Of a stretch of 64,000 nucleotides of DNA, positions 62,891 through 64,000 are shown one piece after another. A program made the translations under genes and the position numbers. Origin of the DNA: Cyanoderma ruficeps (lineage: Eukaryota > Chordata > Aves > Passeriformes > Timaliidae). Positions within the stretch are counted from its first letter, which is position 1; every line of letters begins with the position of its first letter. The notes beneath the pieces were generated by a model. That model was given only the letters and a program-made list of their open reading frames with translations, was not told the origin of the DNA and made no database searches. The stretch covers positions 8,375,746 to 8,439,745 of the forward strand of contig VZDJ01000594.1 of NCBI GenBank assembly GCA_008694505.1, read 5' to 3'.

Positions 62891-64000
62891 TACTCAGTAA
62901 ATTCATGCTTGCTAATAGCCCCTTCCATTCTGCCAGAAAATGAGGTGAGTAAAATGTGACCACTAAGCAGGACAATAAGCTGTTGCAGAGGTTAAGGACA
63001 CCTGGTCTCTGACATGTTTTTAAAAAGATGTGCTCTATAATGATAACTCCTTGTGGAATGCTGTTTTAAGTGTTGCCAAAATGAATAAAGACAATCTTGA
63101 TTCTGGCAGTCACTTTTTCTTCCACCTGGGGGTTCTCATACTGAATGCAGTGGCATACACTGTGTCTACCTCCCTTCCTCCCTCCCAGTCTTTTCCGTCA
63201 TACTTGAAAATTTCTATTTATATATCTTCTAATATGTTTAAGTTGTGGAGGGAGATGTATTTTTCATTACAACTGAAGGAAAATTTTTTTTTCAGGGAAG
63301 TCACTGGGCAATGAAGCTTGCACTCTTCCAAATAGTGACCTGATACTTAACTATCTTGATCAGATTAGACTGTCCCAATTTCCCCTTCTATGAGTTAAAC
63401 CACAGCAGTCATAGGAGAGGTTCCTCTCTCCAAGAACCAAAGGCATGTTTCTGACAAATTGTGGCTATTTCTGTCAGCGCAATAATTTTCCTGGTAATGA
63501 TAATTTGAGTATAGTGGGATATAGTCTGTCACAGTGAGGCTTTGATCAAAGTCTACAACAGCTTCCCCCAGCATTTGGATGTTTTTATTGCTGAGAAAGT
63601 GGCAGTATTTTTTTGGCTGCTTTGTCGGGTCTGCCATTCCTACAGAGAAAATGATAATATCCATTAGCAGCTTGAACAAGCAAAATGGGACAGGATTTTA
63701 TCAGTCCATGTTCAGTGTAACTACTTAACTATGTTTGTAGCATCTTACACTTTCTATCTTTTTTCTTTTCATTTTCTCTCATCTATCCCATCCTTTGATT
63801 TCTCTTTCAACCTTTTGCCACTAGTTCATCCGCATCAACAGCATCATTATTTTGTAGGTTTTACTAGATTATTTCTGAGAGGATTATTTCCAGAGAAGCT
63901 ATTTGTTCCCTTAAAAGTCTTTTGAAGTGCTTAACTTCCACAGTTATTTTCAAGCTATTTATTTTAAAAGTCAGCATTTTTCTGTCTTAGAAGAACATTA

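Larger units (their letters stand above)
52795..64000 (+). other. MYLK: MYLK downstream intron (partial, at least 11.2 kb)
   Basis: No reading frame with the FnIII signature (LTLSWYGSSYDGG) was found, so this appears to be one intron running off the window. It holds a CR1 fragment, a TguSINE1-like SINE, three MIR-like fossils, an AC/TA microsatellite and a CpG-richer patch with a CArG box. The remainder shows nothing I can name. Confidence 0.75.

Noticed and set aside
1..64000. Search for CRISPR arrays, operons, phage or bacterial defence genes
   Set aside because: The window is vertebrate intronic and exonic DNA with spliced exons and avian repeats; none are expected or seen.

Overview
This is a single-gene window from a bird. 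Ten exons on the + strand read, in one uninterrupted frame (2085 coding bases, 695 codons), as the central part of smooth-muscle/non-muscle myosin light chain kinase (MYLK). Every junction is GT-AG and all phases agree. The recovered order is the end of one linker, two Ig domains, the actin-binding DFRxxL repeat array, a low-complexity Lys/Pro/Ala linker, an Ig domain, a short Lys/Pro-rich linker and one further Ig domain, stopping just before the FnIII domain. The exons for the N-terminal Ig domains, FnIII, kinase, autoinhibitory/calmodulin-binding region and telokin were not found, so the window starts and ends inside introns.

The host is a bird because CR1 retrotransposon 3' ends are the main repeats and the protein matches chicken MLCK closely with scattered substitutions. 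A SINE at 60010-60146 with a tRNA-Ile-like head and a CR1-like tail has the structure of TguSINE1 of songbirds, so an oscine passerine is the best guess.

Layout: 1-11620 upstream intron (CR1 pair, CpG-richer patch with a CArG box, microsatellite); 11621-14016 three exons for two Ig domains; 14017-21852 intron with a probable solo LTR and, near its end, a promoter-like cluster with a perfect CArG box; 21853-23178 two exons including the large exon that holds five 28-residue DFRxxL repeats and the internal Met (22581) used by short smooth-muscle MLCK; 23179-52640 long introns interrupted by small exons for the next two Ig domains and the linker; 52795-64000 downstream intron with CR1, TguSINE1-like and MIR-like fossils.

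All coding features belong to one gene. The most interesting signal is regulatory: two perfect CArG boxes (21307 and 22122) flank a small exon just upstream of the internal start codon, which fits a CArG-dependent internal promoter for the short isoform as reported for mouse Mylk. I found no second protein-coding gene, tRNA, rRNA, CRISPR or undescribed multi-gene system.
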